NCBI RefSeq assembly: GCF_018129995.1
Contig: NZ_JAFCKS010000002.1
Coordinates: 558,001-622,000 of the forward strand
Origin: Bradyrhizobium sp. SZCCT0153
Lineage (GTDB): Bacteria > Pseudomonadota > Alphaproteobacteria > Rhizobiales > Xanthobacteraceae
Direction of reading: 5' to 3'
Length of the DNA stretch: 64,000 nucleotides
The position numbers and the translations under genes were made by a program. Position 1 is the stretch's first letter. Every line of letters begins with the position of its first letter. This document shows positions 61,052 through 64,000 of the stretch, in pieces. Below the pieces are notes generated by a model. It was not told the DNA's origin. It searched no databases and saw only the letters and a list, made by a program, of their open reading frames with translations.

Positions 61052-64000
61052 ACCACTCCGCGCCGGGAAACGCGGACAAGCATGGTGAGAGCCTGGCCGC
61101 GCGCTTCGCGGAAGCTCCCCATATTGCCGCTTCCACGAACGACGAACGACGTTTTAAGGACTGGCTGGCCGAGCTCGAGCCGGCACAATCGGCCCGTCTT
61201 GAAGCGCTGCTGGCTCATCCCTTCGCACGGGACATCCTGGCCGGCATCGCGGAATTCTCGCCCTATCTGTTCGATCTGATGCGCGCCGATTCCTTGCGCC
61301 TGATCCGGCTTCTCGAATGCGATCCGGATGCGTATCTCGCCACGCTGATCGGGGAGGCGAGGGGCGCGGTGCTCGCCGCGTCCGACGAAACCGAGGTGAT
61401 GCGGCTGCTTCGCCGCATGAAGGCGGAGGCCGCGCTGCTGACCGCGCTGTGCGACATCGGCGGGGTCTGGCCGGTGATGCGGGTGACCGCGGCGCTCACC
61501 GATGTCGCGGTGTCCTCGGTGCAGGCGGCGCTTCAATATTTGCTGCGGCAGGAAGCCGCACGCGGCAAGCTCTCGCCGCCCAATCCCGAGACCCCTGAGG
61601 AGGGCTGCGGGCTGATCGTGCTTGCGATGGGCAAGATGGGGGCGGCCGAGCTGAACTATTCCAGCGACATCGATCTCATCGTGTTCTTCGATCCCGACAA
61701 CACGACGCTCGCGCCCGATATCGAACCCCAGCCATTCTTCGTGAGGGTGACGCAAGGGATGGCGCGCATCCTCCAGCAGCGCACCTATGACGGCTACGTC
61801 TTCCGCGTCGATCTGCGGCTGCGTCCCGATCCGTCCTCGACGCAGGTGGCGATTTCGCGTGACGCCGCGCTGAACTATTACGAGCGGGAGGGGCGCACCT
61901 GGGAGCGCGCCGCGATGATCAAGGCGCGTGCCTGCGCCGGCGATCCCAAAGCGGGCGAAGCACTGCTCGCCGAGATCGCGCCTTTCGTCTGGCGCAAGCA
62001 TCTCGACTTCGCGGCGCTGGCCGACGTCCACGACATGAAGCGGCAGATGCAGACCTATCGCGGCCAGAGCGACGTCGCGGTCGAGGGCCATAACGTCAAG
62101 GTCGGCCGTGGCGGCATCCGCGAGATCGAGTTCTTTGCCCAGACCCAGCAGTTGATCGCCGGCGGCCGCCATCCGGAATTGCGGGTGCGGCCAACGCTCG
62201 CCGCGCTCGACATTCTCGCTTCCAGCAGCTGGATCACCTTCGCGGCGCGCGACGAACTGACCAAGGCGTACGAATTCCTGCGCCGGGTCGAGCATCGCCT
62301 CCAGATGATCGCCGACGAGCAGACCCACACGCTGCCCGAGGACAAGGGGGCGGTCGAGCGCTTCGCCCTGTTCTTCGGCTATTCGGATCGCGAGGCCTTT
62401 GCCCGCGATCTCCTGCGTCAGCTCGAGATCGTCCAAGGCCACTATGAAAAACTGTTCGAGGGCGACGATCCGACCGGCACGGCCAAGCTGCCGGCGCTCG
62501 ACTACGGGGCGGGTCCCGAAGATCCGCGCCTGCTGCAATATTTGACGACGCTCGGCTTCAAGAAGCCTGCCGCGGTGGCGCAGACCGTGCGCGACTGGAT
62601 CACCGGCGACTATCGCGTGTTCCGCGTCGAGGCGACGCGCAGCGCCTTCGTCGAATTTGTGCCGGCGCTGATCGACGGTCTCGCCCATGCCGAGGAGCCG
62701 GATCGCGCGGTCGTGGCGTTCGATCATTTCCTCGGAGCGCTCCAGCGTGGCGGCCGGCTGATCACGCTGCTCGGCCAGAACCGCGATCTCGTCGCGCTCG
62801 TGGCCCTGGTGCTCGGCGCGGCGCCGCGGCTCGGCGAGATGCTGGCGCGGCAGCCGCAGCTCATGGACGGCCTGATCGATCCGCGCTTCTTCGGCGCCAT
62901 GCCCGACCGGCAGGAATTGTCGGGGCGGCTCGCGACGACCGTGCAGGACGCCGGCTCCTACGAAGAGTTCCTCGATCGCCTGCGCCTGTTCGGGCAGGAG
63001 AGTCTGTTCCTGATCGGCACGCGCATCCTCTCAGGCACGGTCTCGGCGCCGCAGGCGAGCACGGCCTTCGCCGACGTCGCCGAAGGCATCGTCCATACGG
63101 TGCATGGCCTCGTCGCCGACCGCTTCGCCGCGCAGCACGGCCGCATCAAGGGGCAGGAGACCGCGATCATCGCGATGGGCCGGCTCGGCAGCCGCGAGAT
63201 GACGGCGTCGTCCGATCTCGACCTGATCCTGCTCTACGATTTCGACCGCGACGATCCCGACTCCGACGGTGCGAAGTCACTGCAAGGTGCGCATTATTTC
63301 GCTCGCTTCACCCAGCGCCTGATCAGCGCGTTCACGACGCGCACCAATTACGGCGTGCTCTACGAGATCGACATGCGCCTGCGCCCCTCGGGGCGCGCCG
63401 GCCCCGTGGCTTCGAGCCTGGTTTCGTTCGCGGACTACCAGACCAATGAGGCCTGGACCTGGGAGCACATGGCATTGACGCGCGCACGCGTGGTGTCGGC
63501 ATCGCCCGAATTCGGGGAACGGATCGAACGCGTCATCCGGGATGTCCTGACCCGGCGCCGCGACCCCGCAATCACGGCCAACGATGTCGCCGACATGCGG
63601 CGCGCGATCGCCCAGGAGAAGGGCGAGGCCGATTGCTGGGATCTCAAGTATGCCGCCGGCGGCATGGTCGACATCGACTTCATCGCGCAATATCTCCAGC
63701 TCGTGCACGCTCACGACAAGCCGGACATCCTCGACGTCAGTACGATGCAGGTGCTGGAAAATGCATCAAGGCTTGGCGTGATGGCGCAATCGGAAACCGA
63801 GATATTGCGTGCCGCGGCGCGGCTCTATCACGACCTGACGCAGATCCTGCGGCTTTGCGTCAGCGACCGCTTCAAGCCCGAGACCGCCGGCACCGATCTT
63901 CTGCGTGTGATGGCGCGCGCCGGCGATGCGCCGGATTTCTCGTCGCTGGAAGCGCGTGTGAAGGAGACGCAGGGCGAGGTGCGGCGCGTGTTCACGGCGC
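61048..64000 (+). CDS. glnE: Glutamine synthetase adenylyltransferase/removase, cut by the window end
   Basis: 984 residues are visible and the reading frame continues past the right edge. The enzyme adds AMP to glutamine synthetase and removes it, setting nitrogen assimilation. Two nucleotidyltransferase sites are seen: the removase-type NYSSDIDLIVFFD (Asp207, Asp209) and the adenylylase-type TASSDLDLILLYD (Asp723, Asp725), each followed by its RVDLRLRP or EIDMRLRP motif. It begins in an ATGA overlap with the kinase gene. No stop codon lies in this frame within the window. Confidence 0.95.
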   Translation, partial: MNHSAPGNADKHGESLAARFAEAPHIAASTNDERRFKDWLAELEPAQSARLEALLAHPFARDILAGIAEFSPYLFDLMRADSLRLIRLLECDPDAYLATLIGEARGAVLAASDETEVMRLLRRMKAEAALLTALCDIGGVWPVMRVTAALTDVAVSSVQAALQYLLRQEAARGKLSPPNPETPEEGCGLIVLAMGKMGAAELNYSSDIDLIVFFDPDNTTLAPDIEPQPFFVRVTQGMARILQQRTYDGYVFRVDLRLRPDPSSTQVAISRDAALNYYEREGRTWERAAMIKARACAGDPKAGEALLAEIAPFVWRKHLDFAALADVHDMKRQMQTYRGQSDVAVEGHNVKVGRGGIREIEFFAQTQQLIAGGRHPELRVRPTLAALDILASSSWITFAARDELTKAYEFLRRVEHRLQMIADEQTHTLPEDKGAVERFALFFGYSDREAFARDLLRQLEIVQGHYEKLFEGDDPTGTAKLPALDYGAGPEDPRLLQYLTTLGFKKPAAVAQTVRDWITGDYRVFRVEATRSAFVEFVPALIDGLAHAEEPDRAVVAFDHFLGALQRGGRLITLLGQNRDLVALVALVLGAAPRLGEMLARQPQLMDGLIDPRFFGAMPDRQELSGRLATTVQDAGSYEEFLDRLRLFGQESLFLIGTRILSGTVSAPQASTAFADVAEGIVHTVHGLVADRFAAQHGRIKGQETAIIAMGRLGSREMTASSDLDLILLYDFDRDDPDSDGAKSLQGAHYFARFTQRLISAFTTRTNYGVLYEIDMRLRPSGRAGPVASSLVSFADYQTNEAWTWEHMALTRARVVSASPEFGERIERVIRDVLTRRRDPAITANDVADMRRAIAQEKGEADCWDLKYAAGGMVDIDFIAQYLQLVHAHDKPDILDVSTMQVLENASRLGVMAQSETEILRAAARLYHDLTQILRLCVSDRFKPETAGTDLLRVMARAGDAPDFSSLEARVKETQGEVRRVFTA

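Overview
The window is an ordinary chromosomal stretch from a GC-rich alphaproteobacterium, most likely Bradyrhizobium or a close relative. The support is the high GC content, the cytochrome c maturation set laid out in the rhizobial order (ccmI/cycH, ccmE/cycJ, ccmF/cycK, ccmH/cycL, followed by degP), the aquaporin-type ars operon known from rhizobia, a Ku protein, rhizobial DUF families (DUF5330, DUF1491, DUF2336), and FixK-type and CtrA-type DNA boxes. I see no rRNA, tRNA, CRISPR array, insertion sequence or phage gene. Long ORFs antisense to real genes are common, as expected at this GC content.

Layout. 1-6.5 kb: a DUF5330 protein, a DivJ-like membrane PAS histidine kinase with a CtrA-like box in front, a peptidoglycan-binding membrane protein, a small membrane protein behind a perfect FixK-type box, DUF1491, DUF2336 (with a TTAA-N7-TTAA box), a small repeat protein and a lipoprotein. 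6.5-12.4 kb: a dienelactone-hydrolase-like esterase, divergent from a compact four-gene operon: an exported TPR-CHAT protease-like protein, a secreted beta-sandwich-like protein and two zinc-ribbon/coiled-coil proteins, one of them membrane-anchored. 12.5-18.3 kb: a two-armed arsenic island, arsR1-aqpS-arsC on the minus strand and arsR2-flavoprotein-MFS-MFS on the plus strand. 18.3-23.8 kb: an IclR regulator divergent from a class V aminotransferase and a complete polar amino acid ABC importer.

24-34.3 kb: a PBP1A-type operon with DUF1214 and DUF1254 proteins, a YcgN-type cysteine-cluster protein, a DHA2 drug-efflux protein, a triple-GAF histidine kinase and a ThDP-dependent enzyme. 34.4-40 kb: a surface-sugar group (GT-C-like membrane proteins, GT2, methyltransferase). 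40.2-44.3 kb: a tightly overlapping operon of an archaeal-type NMP phosphorylase, a PRPP synthetase homologue and a beta-CASP nuclease, with a FixK-like box upstream. 44.4-46.8 kb: Flp pilin, small proteins and Ku. 47-50.8 kb: a FeuPQ-like two-component pair and a 466-residue protein I cannot place.

50.8-64 kb: ccmI-E-F-H with a perfect TTGACAATTGTCAA palindrome upstream, a short methyl-accepting protein, the DegP periplasmic protease with three consecutive hairpins behind it, a second two-component pair and glnE, which runs off the right edge. The main candidates for undescribed biology are the CHAT/zinc-ribbon operon (7.56-12.42 kb) and the nuclease/PRPP-synthetase/NMP-phosphorylase operon (40.2-44.3 kb). 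A third theme is oxygen control: three FixK-like palindromes sit in front of otherwise unrelated units.
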